From Propionibacterium sp. (GTDB taxonomy: Bacteria; Actinomycetota; Actinomycetes; Propionibacteriales; Propionibacteriaceae), in assembly GCA_022837595.1 (NCBI GenBank), contig JALHFX010000013.1:1-39284 (forward strand): a DNA stretch of 39,284 nucleotides, read 5' to 3'. Made by a program: the position numbers and the translations under genes. Shown piece by piece: positions 1-7,265 of the stretch (positions within the stretch are counted from its first letter, which is position 1; each line of letters opens with the position of its first letter). The notes under the pieces were generated by a model that was not told where the DNA came from, searched no databases, and saw only the letters and a list, made by a program, of their open reading frames with translations.

Positions 1-30
1 CCTCACCGGGCGATGAGGCTGGTCGGGCGG

Positions 31-1386
31 TCAGAGGTTGGCAGGTGCTTCTCCCATGAGGTAGATGTTTTCGGTCTTCTCGCCGTCCCGGCTGACGAAT
101 ACGGTCGGGATGGCCTGCTCCGCCCGACTGATCTTCTTCCCGAACAGCGGAAGCTCGGCGCGGGCGCGCTCGTGGCGCTCGCGGGCGGCCCGCAGCGGTT
201 CTGCACCCACGATCTCGCCATCGCGCACCAGATCGACCATCACCATGCGGTCGTTGGACGCGGCCCGCGGTGCGACCTCCACGCCGATGACTTCGGCCAC
301 GGCGGTGCCGTGTTCATCGAGCTGGCGCATTGCGGTTTTGCGTCCGCCGATGGTGCCCTTGTTCAGCGACTTCTTCACCACCGGATGCTGCGGCGCGTCC
401 GGATCATCGGAATCTGCCCGGCTGACCATCTTGTAGACCATCCCGCAGGTCGGATGACCCGAGCCGGTGACCACCGAGGTGCCGACACCGAAACCATCAA
501 CCGGAGCGCCACGCAGCGCGGCGATCTGGTATTCGTCCAGGTCGCTCGTGACGATGATGCGGGTCTGGGGCGCGCCCAAAGAGTCCAGCAGTTTACGTAC
601 GCGACGGACCTCAATGCTCAGGTCACCCGAATCCAGCCGGATCGCGCCGATGCGTCCATCGGTCAGCTCGACGGCTTTCCGAATGGCATCGTCCACATCG
701 TAGGTGTCAACCAAGAGAGTGGTTTGCTCTCCCATCGCCTCCAGCTGCGCCTTGAAGGCGTCCTCCTCAGAATCGAAGAGCATTGTGAAGGCGTGCGCAG
801 CGGTGCCGCTGACCGGAATGCCCCAGCTGCGTCCGGCCTCCAGATCGGAACTGGTGCCGAAGCCTGCGATCCATGATGCGCGCGCCGCGGCAACGGCTGC
901 CCACTCGTGGGTACGCCGCCCACCCATTTCGATGATCGGACGACCCTCTGCTGCCAGGGTCATGCGGGAGGCAGCCGAGGCCACCGCAGAGTCGTGATTG
1001 AAGATGGATAGCAGCAGAGTCTCCAAGACCACTGCCTCGGCGAAGCTGCCCTCAACCACAAATACTGGCGAGCCGGAGAAGAACAGCTCACCTTCTCCAT
1101 AACCTCGAATATTGCCGGAGAATTTAAAGTCAGCGAGCCAATCGGCGAGCATATCGTCCGCGATCCCGCGCTCTCGCAGAAATGCGATTTCATCGGGGCC
1201 GAAGCGGAAGTTCGTCAACGCATCCAGGGCGCGTCCGGTGCCGGCGACGACACCGTAGCTGCGACCGGCCGGTAGCCGACGCGGGAAGAGGTCGAAGGTG
1301 CAGCGACGAAAAGCGGTTCCGGCATGCATAGCAGCCCGGATCATGGTCAGCTCATACATGTCGGTGAGCAATGCTGTGGACGTCAT
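31..1386 (-). CDS. pncB: Nicotinate phosphoribosyltransferase
   Basis: Converts nicotinate, PRPP and ATP to nicotinate mononucleotide, the entry step of the Preiss-Handler NAD salvage route, in the cytoplasm. The N-terminus MTSTALLTDMYELTM is the family start. Further family features are FDLFPRRLPAGRSYGVVAG near residue 30, GGRRTHEWAAVAAARA in the middle and the phosphate-site segment IRLDSGDLSIEVRRVRKLLD. At 451 residues it has a usual family length. The reading frame is open 37 codons further upstream, but that stretch has no family similarity and would run back over the divergent clpS start, so I place the start at 1386. It is transcribed away from clpS with only 50 bases between the two starts. 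The C-terminus is complete. Confidence 0.93.
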   Translation of the reverse strand: MTSTALLTDMYELTMIRAAMHAGTAFRRCTFDLFPRRLPAGRSYGVVAGTGRALDALTNFRFGPDEIAFLRERGIADDMLADWLADFKFSGNIRGYGEGELFFSGSPVFVVEGSFAEAVVLETLLLSIFNHDSAVASAASRMTLAAEGRPIIEMGGRRTHEWAAVAAARASWIAGFGTSSDLEAGRSWGIPVSGTAAHAFTMLFDSEEDAFKAQLEAMGEQTTLLVDTYDVDDAIRKAVELTDGRIGAIRLDSGDLSIEVRRVRKLLDSLGAPQTRIIVTSDLDEYQIAALRGAPVDGFGVGTSVVTGSGHPTCGMVYKMVSRADSDDPDAPQHPVVKKSLNKGTIGGRKTAMRQLDEHGTAVAEVIGVEVAPRAASNDRMVMVDLVRDGEIVGAEPLRAARERHERARAELPLFGKKISRAEQAIPTVFVSRDGEKTENIYLMGEAPANL

Positions 1387-1436
1387 ATGCCCGAGCCTAT
1401 GCCCGCATCCTTGGCCGGATGGGTAAGAATGGGCAC

Positions 1437-1748
1437 ATGGCAAGCGAATCGGCATCCGCGTCAACGGTGGGCGGCACAGCCGTCGAGGAGCTCGCATCCG
1501 AACAAGGCCAGGTCGTCCGCCCCTGGGTCACAGTCGTGTGGGACGATCCGGTCAATCTGATGAGCTACGTCACCCACGTCTTTTCGAGCTATTTCAACTA
1601 CCCGAAGGATCGAGCCGAACGGCTGATGATGCAAGTGCACATGGAAGGACGTGCGATCGTCAGCTCCGGTGGCCGCGATCGTATGGAGCGCGACGTACAA
1701 GCAATGCACAGCTATGGATTGTGGGCGACCTTGGACAAGGCTGACTAG
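1437..1748 (+). CDS. clpS: ATP-dependent Clp protease adaptor ClpS
   Basis: ClpS binds the N-domain of the ClpA/ClpC unfoldase and delivers N-degron substrates to the ClpP protease. The 103-residue protein has a flexible, low-complexity N-terminal tail (about 30 residues) followed by the ClpS core: WVTVVWDDPVNLMSYVTHVF, then FNYPKDRAERLMMQVHMEG, then a short C-terminal helix. The DDP-N-x-Y-V segment and the MQVH-x-EG segment form the adaptor and N-end-residue pocket in the family. I chose ATG 1437 because the in-frame sequence upstream has no family match and would overlap the divergent pncB start. The stop codon is directly followed by the ATG of the DUF2017 gene, so the two are cotranscribed, the usual actinobacterial arrangement. 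Confidence 0.93.
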   Translation: MASESASASTVGGTAVEELASEQGQVVRPWVTVVWDDPVNLMSYVTHVFSSYFNYPKDRAERLMMQVHMEGRAIVSSGGRDRMERDVQAMHSYGLWATLDKAD

Positions 1749-2375
1749 ATGCTTGCATTCCACCGGGTGGACGATCATGCCGTCTGCCGATTCGAGCCAG
1801 CGGAGATTAACCTCTTGCGGGGGTTGATCGGCCAGCTCATCGAGTTACTGATGGAATCGGCTCCACCCGCGAACGGCCCAGGTACTGCCCGTTTGCCTCA
1901 AGAGTTCTTCGTTGAATCGGACGCCACTGCCGGTGATGACGAGGTCTTCGAGCGATTAGAACGCGAGATGGTCAGCGAGGATGACTTCAACGACGAACCG
2001 TCCAACGATCCGGTTTTGAAGCGGCTCTTTCCTGATCCATATCCGGACGACCCATCGGCGGGCTATGACTTCCAACGTTTCACTCACGCCGCGCAACTGG
2101 ACGACAAGGTGACCACTGCCCGGGTGGTGCTGGCAGATCTGGACGCCATCGCAGACGACGGGCGTTGCGCGGTCTGTGGCACCCACACCATGGGCTGGTT
2201 GAAGACGTTGACGAATCTGAGGCTGGCCTTGGCGGCGCGGCTGGACATCAGGAATGGAGACGACGCCGATCAGATCGGTGAGCTACCCGACGACGACCCC
2301 CGCAGCTGGACGTTCTCGATTTATGAATGGCTGGGCTGGGTACAAGAATCCTTGCTGAATGCCCAAGACGAGTAG
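1749..2375 (+). CDS. DUF2017 family protein
   Basis: A 208-residue soluble protein of the actinobacterial DUF2017 family, typically found directly after clpS. Function is unknown. It starts at the base after the clpS stop codon, so translation is probably coupled. The N-terminal part (residues 14-35) reads CRFEPAEINLLRGLIGQLIE, followed by a very acidic linker and the conserved LKRLFPDPYPDD segment near residue 95. The C-terminal half is helical and ends with the family hallmark WLGWVQESLL. No catalytic motif, signal peptide or membrane segment is visible. The persistent link to clpS suggests a role in Clp-dependent proteolysis, but that is inference from context only. Confidence 0.85.
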   Translation: MLAFHRVDDHAVCRFEPAEINLLRGLIGQLIELLMESAPPANGPGTARLPQEFFVESDATAGDDEVFERLEREMVSEDDFNDEPSNDPVLKRLFPDPYPDDPSAGYDFQRFTHAAQLDDKVTTARVVLADLDAIADDGRCAVCGTHTMGWLKTLTNLRLALAARLDIRNGDDADQIGELPDDDPRSWTFSIYEWLGWVQESLLNAQDE

Positions 2376-2414
2376 AAACAGCCGAATGGTCGTGGCGGAC
2401 GCCGAACCAGCCCG

Positions 2415-2446
2415 TTCAGGATAAGACCAAGCAAGCCCGCTAAACT
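2415..2446 (+). promoter_or_regulatory. Candidate promoter of murI, probably leaderless
   Basis: TAAACT at 2441-2446 is a good -10 element ending only 7 bases before the murI ATG at 2454, with TTCAGG at 2415-2420 as a poor and rather distant -35. If used, transcription would begin at or next to the ATG, giving a leaderless message, which is common in actinobacteria. No Shine-Dalgarno sequence stands before murI, which agrees with this. Confidence 0.4.
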
Positions 2447-2453
2447 TGGTGCG

Positions 2454-3290
2454 ATGAGTGAACTGTCCTCGGCGCCGATAGGTGTCTTCGACTCGGGTTT
2501 CGGGGGACTGACCGTCGCACGAGCGATCGCCGATCTGTTGCCCGGCGAAGACATGGTTTATCTTGCCGATACCGCGCGCGGCCCCTATGGTCCGCGTCCA
2601 TTGGCCGAGGTCCGCGAGTTCACCCTACAAAGCCTCGATTGGCTGGCCGCCCAAGGCGTGAAAGCCCTGGTCATCGCCTGCAATACGGGATCTTCTGCGG
2701 CGCTTCATGATGCCCGAGAGCGCTATCCGCAGCTACCGATCATCGAGGTTGTGATGCCGGCAGCACGCAAGGCAGTCTCCGTCACTCGCGGCGGTAGGGT
2801 CGGTTTGATCTGCACAGCTGCGACCGCGATCTCGGGGAGCTACAACGATGCCTTAGAGGTTTCCCCAGTCGAACTGGTCACCAGCGTCTGCCCGAAATTT
2901 GTGCCCTTCGTCGAGGCCGGTGTTATTAGCGGAGACGAGTTGATGGCCGCCGCCGAGGAATACCTCGAACCGTTGAAGGAACAACAGGTCGACACCCTGG
3001 TACTTGGCTGTACGCATTACACGCTGCTGTCGGATGTGATCAGCTCCATCATGGGCGATGACGTCGCACTGGTCAGCAGCGCGGACGAATGCGCCCATGC
3101 CACGCTCGACACACTCAAACGTGAAGGACTTCTGCGCAATGATGGCATTACGCCGCGGCGCCGTTTCTTCACCACCGGCGATCCGACGAGGTTCGAGAGC
3201 TTGGGACGTCAGTTGATGGGCGGTTTCGTCCAAGATGCGACGCAGATCGAACTCGGCACGGTCACCGGGGGCTCGGAGCCGACACGATAA
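2454..3290 (+). CDS. murI: Glutamate racemase
   Basis: Interconverts L- and D-glutamate for peptidoglycan synthesis. The 278-residue protein has all MurI hallmarks: the N-terminal IGVFDSGFGGLTVAR with the Asp-Ser pair, the first catalytic cysteine in VIACNTGSSAAL (near residue 75), PIIEVVMPA, and the second catalytic cysteine in TLVLGCTHYTLL (near residue 187). Length is normal. The gene stands 78 bases after the DUF2017 gene. The usual downstream neighbours rph and rdgB are present but 8.9 kb away, behind the lactate genes. It faces the convergent dehydrogenase gene across a strong bidirectional terminator. Confidence 0.96.
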   Translation: MSELSSAPIGVFDSGFGGLTVARAIADLLPGEDMVYLADTARGPYGPRPLAEVREFTLQSLDWLAAQGVKALVIACNTGSSAALHDARERYPQLPIIEVVMPAARKAVSVTRGGRVGLICTAATAISGSYNDALEVSPVELVTSVCPKFVPFVEAGVISGDELMAAAEEYLEPLKEQQVDTLVLGCTHYTLLSDVISSIMGDDVALVSSADECAHATLDTLKREGLLRNDGITPRRRFFTTGDPTRFESLGRQLMGGFVQDATQIELGTVTGGSEPTR

Positions 3291-3404
3291 CACCGTCACC
3301 TATCCGGACGGCAGCTGACTGGGCCCGACAATTGGCTGGGGCGAGCTACCACGAGCCACGACAAGATCGCGCGTTTCCTCAGTGAGGTGCTCGAAAAACA
3401 GTGA

Positions 3405-3441
3405 TGGCCGGTCTGACTCCTCTCGAGAGTCAGACCGGCCA
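3405..3441. terminator. Bidirectional intrinsic terminator between murI and the lactate dehydrogenase gene
   Basis: A perfect 15-bp stem (3405-3419 with 3427-3441, arm TGGCCGGTCTGACTC) encloses a 7-base loop. CAGTTTTCA follows on the plus strand, and the complement of CGAAAAACA gives a T-run on the minus strand. It therefore can stop transcription from both convergent genes. Confidence 0.85.
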
Positions 3442-3452
3442 CAGTTTTCAGA

Positions 3453-6299
3453 TCAGGCGTTGACCGGTGCTGCTCGGGAGGCCAACTCCTCCAGCACATG
3501 CACGTAGGTCTTGCCGGTTGCCCTGGTCAGACCGAGCTCGCAGGTTCGGTTCAGTGACATGTACAGATCGGCGTTGGCGGCTTTGGCCTCCGCAGCCTCA
3601 TCTTGGGTCGAGGTCGCAGTCAGTTCTGGATGCAGCAGCCCACGGTCGCCGGCGAAGCCACAGCAGCGCCAACCAGCAGGCACCATAACCTCATCGGCGA
3701 CCAGACCGGCGAGCATCATCAGGGCGTCGTTGACATCCAGATGAGTGCTGGAGCAGGTCGGGTGCAAGACGGCCAGAGGTTCGCGGGGCAGGCTGGGCAG
3801 CTTCGGTGCGATCTGCTCGGCGGTGAACTGGACAGCGTCGATGGTCTTCGCCTCGGTGACACCTTGATTCTTCAAGGCGACCGCGATGCCCTCGGTGCAG
3901 GAGACGGCATCGCAGACGATCGGCAGCTCCCAGTCGCGGCTGGCCTTGCGTAACGAATCCGCCAGTCGCTCACCCATCAGTTTGGCGCCGGACTTCATGC
4001 CCTTCGACTTCCACGGGGTCCCACAGCACAGCGACTCGATCTCGTCGGGGATCTCTAACCGGATCCCGACCAGCTCGCAGAGCCGTTGGAAAGCGTCCGA
4101 CGAACCCTTGCCACAGGCATGGTCGCTACCGAACATGGTCCCCACACAGGCCGGCATGAAGACGATTTGCGGATGCGGGGCATGATGCGGATGACGAACC
4201 GGACCGCCGCCTGGCAGTTCGGGTGACAACGTGGGAACGATGTCCTCGCCGATGGCTTTGCGTGCCACACCCAGCGCACCCCGCAACGGAGCGTTCGGCA
4301 GGTGATCAACCACCGTCATCCCGACCGAGGCGGCCCGGGTGAACGGACCCCAGACCTTCGCCGCAGCCTTCCAGCCTGCGTCCAGCCATCCCGGCGCCAA
4401 TTCGCCGCGCAGATCGCGGACCAGCTGACCGGTGTTGATCTGCACTGGGCAGGCGACTTGGCACATGCCATCGACCGCGCAGGTGTCGATCACCGCGTAC
4501 TGTTCATCGCGTTTCAGTTCGGCTACCAAAGCCTCGTCGTGTTCGTCCTCGGCGTGGGCGATGGCTCGCTGGATGACGATCCGCTGGCGTGGCGTGGTGG
4601 TCAGATGCTGACTCGGGCAGACCGGCTCGCAGTAGCCGCATTCAACACAGTCATCGATGACCGGACGCACCGGGGTGGTCTGCTTGATGTCGACGAGATG
4701 CAGGTTCGGATCCTCGCTCAGTACCGAATCCGGATTGAGAATCCGGCTCGGATCGCAAGCATTCTTCACCTGCCACATGGCGTCGTAGAGCTCGTCCCCG
4801 TACTGGCGACGCACGAACGGCGCCATGATGCGGCCGGTGCCATGTTCAGCCTTCAACGTGCCCTGCTTGCCGAGCACCAGTTCAACCATGTCCTCGGTGA
4901 AGTCCTCGTAGCGCTTCATGGAGGCAGGGCCATCGAAATCCTCGGTGACCAGGAAGTGGATATTGCCGTCCTTGGCATGTCCGAAGATCACGCCACCCTC
5001 GTAGCCGTGCCGGTCGAAAAGCATCTGAAGATCGCTGCAGACCGTGCCCAGATCCTTGATCGGCACTGCCACATCTTCCAGCAACGCCGCGGTGCCCTTC
5101 GGACGATTGCGTGCGATCTTCGTGTACAGGCCTTTTCGCAGCGTCCACATTTCATTGCGGCGGGCGGCGTCTTGGGTGAGCTCGGGCGCGGCATAAAGAT
5201 CGAAGGAGGCGCACTTGTCCATGCCTGCGCCGGCCCGCGCGGCCAACTCATCGTCCTCGTCGCCTTGGTACTCGACCAGCAGAATCGCTTCGTTGCCGAT
5301 GGTGAAGTTGGTCGGCAGTACCGAGTCGGCTTCATCACCCATGGCGAGGACGGACGCCGAGTCGATCAGTTCGACGACATCGGCTCCGCTATCGACGATC
5401 GTGGGTAGCGCCTCGGTAGCCGCGTCCAAGGAATTGAAGAGCAAGAAGCCGGTCGCCATCTTCGCGCGGATCGGAACGGTCCTCAAAGTCGCCTCGGCGA
5501 CGAACCCCAGGGTGCCTTCGCTGCCCACCATCAGGTGCTCGAGGATCTTGACCGGGTCATCGAAATCGATGAACGAGTTCATTCCGTAACCCATGGTGTT
5601 CTTCATCGAATAGCGACGCTGCAGGTCGGCACGCATCTCTGGCCGGCCCAATTGGGCGCGCAGTTTGGTGAGCACCTCGACCAGGGCTGGTTCTTGATTG
5701 GCCAGGATCTCACCGGCCCTGATGGGGTCTGCAGTGTCGATCACCGTGCCCGAAGGCAGCACAATAACCAGCGAATCCAGTGTGCGGTAGGTGTTGGCGG
5801 TGGTCCCGCAGGTCATGCCAGAAGAGTTGTTCGCGATCATGCCGCCGATCGTGCAGGCGATTTCGCTGGCCGGGTCTGGGCCGAGTTTGGTGCGATACTT
5901 GGCCAACCGTGCATTGACCTGCCGGATCGTGGCACCGGGCTGGACGCGTACCCGTTGCCCGCCGTCGAGCACCTCGATATCTCGGAAATGCCGCCGCACA
6001 TCGAGTGTCAGTCCCTCGGAAAAGGCCTGGCCGGACAGGCTCGTGCCGCCGCCGCGGAAGTTGAGCGGCCAACCCGAACGCACGGCCAGTGCCATCGACA
6101 TTCCGACCTGATGCGCAGTGCGCGGACGTGCTAATGCCTGTGGCACCGCGAGATAGTGCGAGGCGTCGACCGCGATCGCGAATCGGTCGAGGGCGCGAGT
6201 GGTGACTTCGACGTCCTCCCCGAGGGCAGCAGCTAGCTCGTCGACATACTGTTGCGGGACCTCGGACAGCTGTGTGCGGGAACTGATGATGGTTGACAT
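3453..6299 (-). CDS. FAD-linked D-lactate dehydrogenase fused to an Fe-S (CCG) domain
   Basis: A 948-residue membrane-associated flavoprotein that oxidises a 2-hydroxyacid, most likely D-lactate, and passes electrons to the respiratory chain. Order of domains: PCMH-type FAD-binding domain (about 40-270) with the loop FRGGGTSLSGQA and the segment GGMIANNSSGMTCGT; FAD-oxidase C-terminal domain (about 280-530) with the metal-site-like motif GHAKDGNIHFLV and AEHGTGRIMAPFVRRQYG; two 4Fe-4S clusters (CVECGYCEPVCPS and CAVDGMCQVACPV, about 550-630); and a GlpC/CCG-type domain with CCGTPWKSKG, HPTCSSTHL and CCGFAGDRG. This is the GlcD-GlcF-like fusion architecture seen in Dld-II-type enzymes. A perfect regulator dyad lies 26 bases before the start. 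Glycolate or 2-hydroxyglutarate as substrate cannot be excluded, but the lactate neighbours favour D-lactate. Confidence 0.88.
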   Translation of the reverse strand: MSTIISSRTQLSEVPQQYVDELAAALGEDVEVTTRALDRFAIAVDASHYLAVPQALARPRTAHQVGMSMALAVRSGWPLNFRGGGTSLSGQAFSEGLTLDVRRHFRDIEVLDGGQRVRVQPGATIRQVNARLAKYRTKLGPDPASEIACTIGGMIANNSSGMTCGTTANTYRTLDSLVIVLPSGTVIDTADPIRAGEILANQEPALVEVLTKLRAQLGRPEMRADLQRRYSMKNTMGYGMNSFIDFDDPVKILEHLMVGSEGTLGFVAEATLRTVPIRAKMATGFLLFNSLDAATEALPTIVDSGADVVELIDSASVLAMGDEADSVLPTNFTIGNEAILLVEYQGDEDDELAARAGAGMDKCASFDLYAAPELTQDAARRNEMWTLRKGLYTKIARNRPKGTAALLEDVAVPIKDLGTVCSDLQMLFDRHGYEGGVIFGHAKDGNIHFLVTEDFDGPASMKRYEDFTEDMVELVLGKQGTLKAEHGTGRIMAPFVRRQYGDELYDAMWQVKNACDPSRILNPDSVLSEDPNLHLVDIKQTTPVRPVIDDCVECGYCEPVCPSQHLTTTPRQRIVIQRAIAHAEDEHDEALVAELKRDEQYAVIDTCAVDGMCQVACPVQINTGQLVRDLRGELAPGWLDAGWKAAAKVWGPFTRAASVGMTVVDHLPNAPLRGALGVARKAIGEDIVPTLSPELPGGGPVRHPHHAPHPQIVFMPACVGTMFGSDHACGKGSSDAFQRLCELVGIRLEIPDEIESLCCGTPWKSKGMKSGAKLMGERLADSLRKASRDWELPIVCDAVSCTEGIAVALKNQGVTEAKTIDAVQFTAEQIAPKLPSLPREPLAVLHPTCSSTHLDVNDALMMLAGLVADEVMVPAGWRCCGFAGDRGLLHPELTATSTQDEAAEAKAANADLYMSLNRTCELGLTRATGKTYVHVLEELASRAAPVNA

Positions 6300-6324
6300 G
6301 GCTATATGGACTCCTTCGTCACAA

Positions 6325-6339
6325 TATGGTTAGACCATA
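6325..6339. promoter_or_regulatory. Operator of the lactate regulator (site 1)
   Basis: The sequence TATGGTTAGACCATA is a perfect dyad with 6-base arms around TAG. Its core TGGTTAGACCA fits the TGGTnnnACCA pattern bound by FadR/LldR-type GntR regulators. It lies between the regulator stop and the dehydrogenase start (minus strand), 26 bases from the ATG, where repressor binding would block transcription. Confidence 0.8.
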
Positions 6340-6346
6340 GCGCGCT

Positions 6347-7186
6347 TCAGCTTTGGCTATCGCCCATGGGTAGGATCGCGTAGGCGGTTCGGATGTGCTC
6401 TTCGATGAGGTCAGCGGCACGCGCGGAGTCACGGCTGGCGATGGCCTCGAAGACCCGGCGGTGCTGGCGATTCAACTCGCGACGGAACGCCTGATAATCG
6501 TCCAGCTCGTCGCTCGCTGTGCGGATAGGGATGGCGAGCGCTTGGCGCACCGCAGTTGTGAGAACTGCGACGAATTGGTTCTCGGCGAGTTGGGCAATGG
6601 AGATATGAAAGCGGGTGTCGAGCTCATTGAATTGCTCGAGTTCCATATGCTCGGCTTCCATCTCTGCCAGTAGATCTCCCAGATGGGCGAGGCTGCCTGC
6701 ATCAGCATTCGCTGCCGCCATGATTGAGCTGAAGCGTTCGAGCATCACCCTGGCCTCGACGACCTCATCGAGGGGGAACTCTGACAAGGCAACATGGAGC
6801 TGAAGTAGCCTGCCCAGCGCAGGCCCGTTCTGTGCTGAAATCCGAGTCCCGGAAGTCGGGCCGGCGCCGACTCGGGAGGTGATGATGCCTTGGGCGCCCA
6901 TCATGCGCAGGGCCTCCCTCACGGCCGCACGGCTGACCCCAAAATCGGCGGCTAAATCTCGCTCGGACGGCAATAATGAGCCGACAGGTAATTCGCCGGC
7001 GAGGATCTGTTCTTCAATCCGCTGTCGTACAGCCTCGTACGCTTTCACATGGTCATCATCAAGCCACTCGCATGCCTCAGGCAAGCTCGTACTTAACAAG
7101 TCCCAGCGGGTAGAAGGTAGCTTACCCTCACCTAAGATTGCCACCCCCGTAGCGGGTCGCGTGTACTTAGTCTTACCTAAGGACAC
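6347..7186 (-). CDS. GntR/FadR-family (FCD) regulator, probably LldR-like
   Basis: A 279-residue transcription factor, probably a lactate-responsive repressor of the neighbouring genes. The winged helix-turn-helix lies at about 48-115 (VRQRIEEQILAGELPVGS, LPSERDLAADFGVSRAAVRE), and an FCD ligand domain fills the C-terminal half with the usual Asp/His-rich helices (TRFHISIAQLAENQF, EHIRTAY). The open frame starts at GTG 7186, which gives an unusually long 46-residue N-terminal extension. A second GTG at about residue 47 (VKAYEAVRQ) would give the standard family length, but neither has a clear ribosome-binding site. The 7186 start falls 13 bases from the shared operator. An identical 11-base dyad precedes the dehydrogenase gene. 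Confidence 0.87.
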   Translation of the reverse strand: MSLGKTKYTRPATGVAILGEGKLPSTRWDLLSTSLPEACEWLDDDHVKAYEAVRQRIEEQILAGELPVGSLLPSERDLAADFGVSRAAVREALRMMGAQGIITSRVGAGPTSGTRISAQNGPALGRLLQLHVALSEFPLDEVVEARVMLERFSSIMAAANADAGSLAHLGDLLAEMEAEHMELEQFNELDTRFHISIAQLAENQFVAVLTTAVRQALAIPIRTASDELDDYQAFRRELNRQHRRVFEAIASRDSARAADLIEEHIRTAYAILPMGDSQS

Positions 7187-7191
7187 AATCC

Positions 7192-7217
7192 TTGACGGTG
7201 GTTAGACCATTCGTCAA
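7192..7217. promoter_or_regulatory. Divergent promoter and operator region between the regulator and lactate permease (site 2)
   Basis: The core TGGTTAGACCA (7199-7209) is identical to site 1. It is framed by inverted -35-like hexamers: TTGACG at 7192-7197 reading right and its complement CGTCAA at 7212-7217 reading left. Each hexamer sits about where the -10 of the opposing promoter would lie, so a repressor on the core would block both directions. The -10 elements themselves are weak (AAAGAT near 7216 on plus). Confidence 0.65.
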
Positions 7218-7265
7218 AGATTGGAGTGTTGTGCAAATGTCTGCGACGAACGATGGAGTATCGCG

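Noticed and set aside
13..876. Plus-strand open frame of 287 codons opposite pncB
   Set aside because: Antisense shadow of the nicotinate phosphoribosyltransferase gene with no recognisable protein motif.
3524..3534. TGGTCAGACCG, similar to the lactate operator
   Set aside because: It lies inside the coding sequence of the dehydrogenase near its 3' end, lacks full symmetry and has no promoter context.
4302..5408. Long plus-strand open frame of 368 codons opposite the lactate dehydrogenase gene
   Set aside because: It is the antisense shadow of a well-supported 948-residue protein; GC-rich codon use opens the opposite strand, and it shows no family motif.
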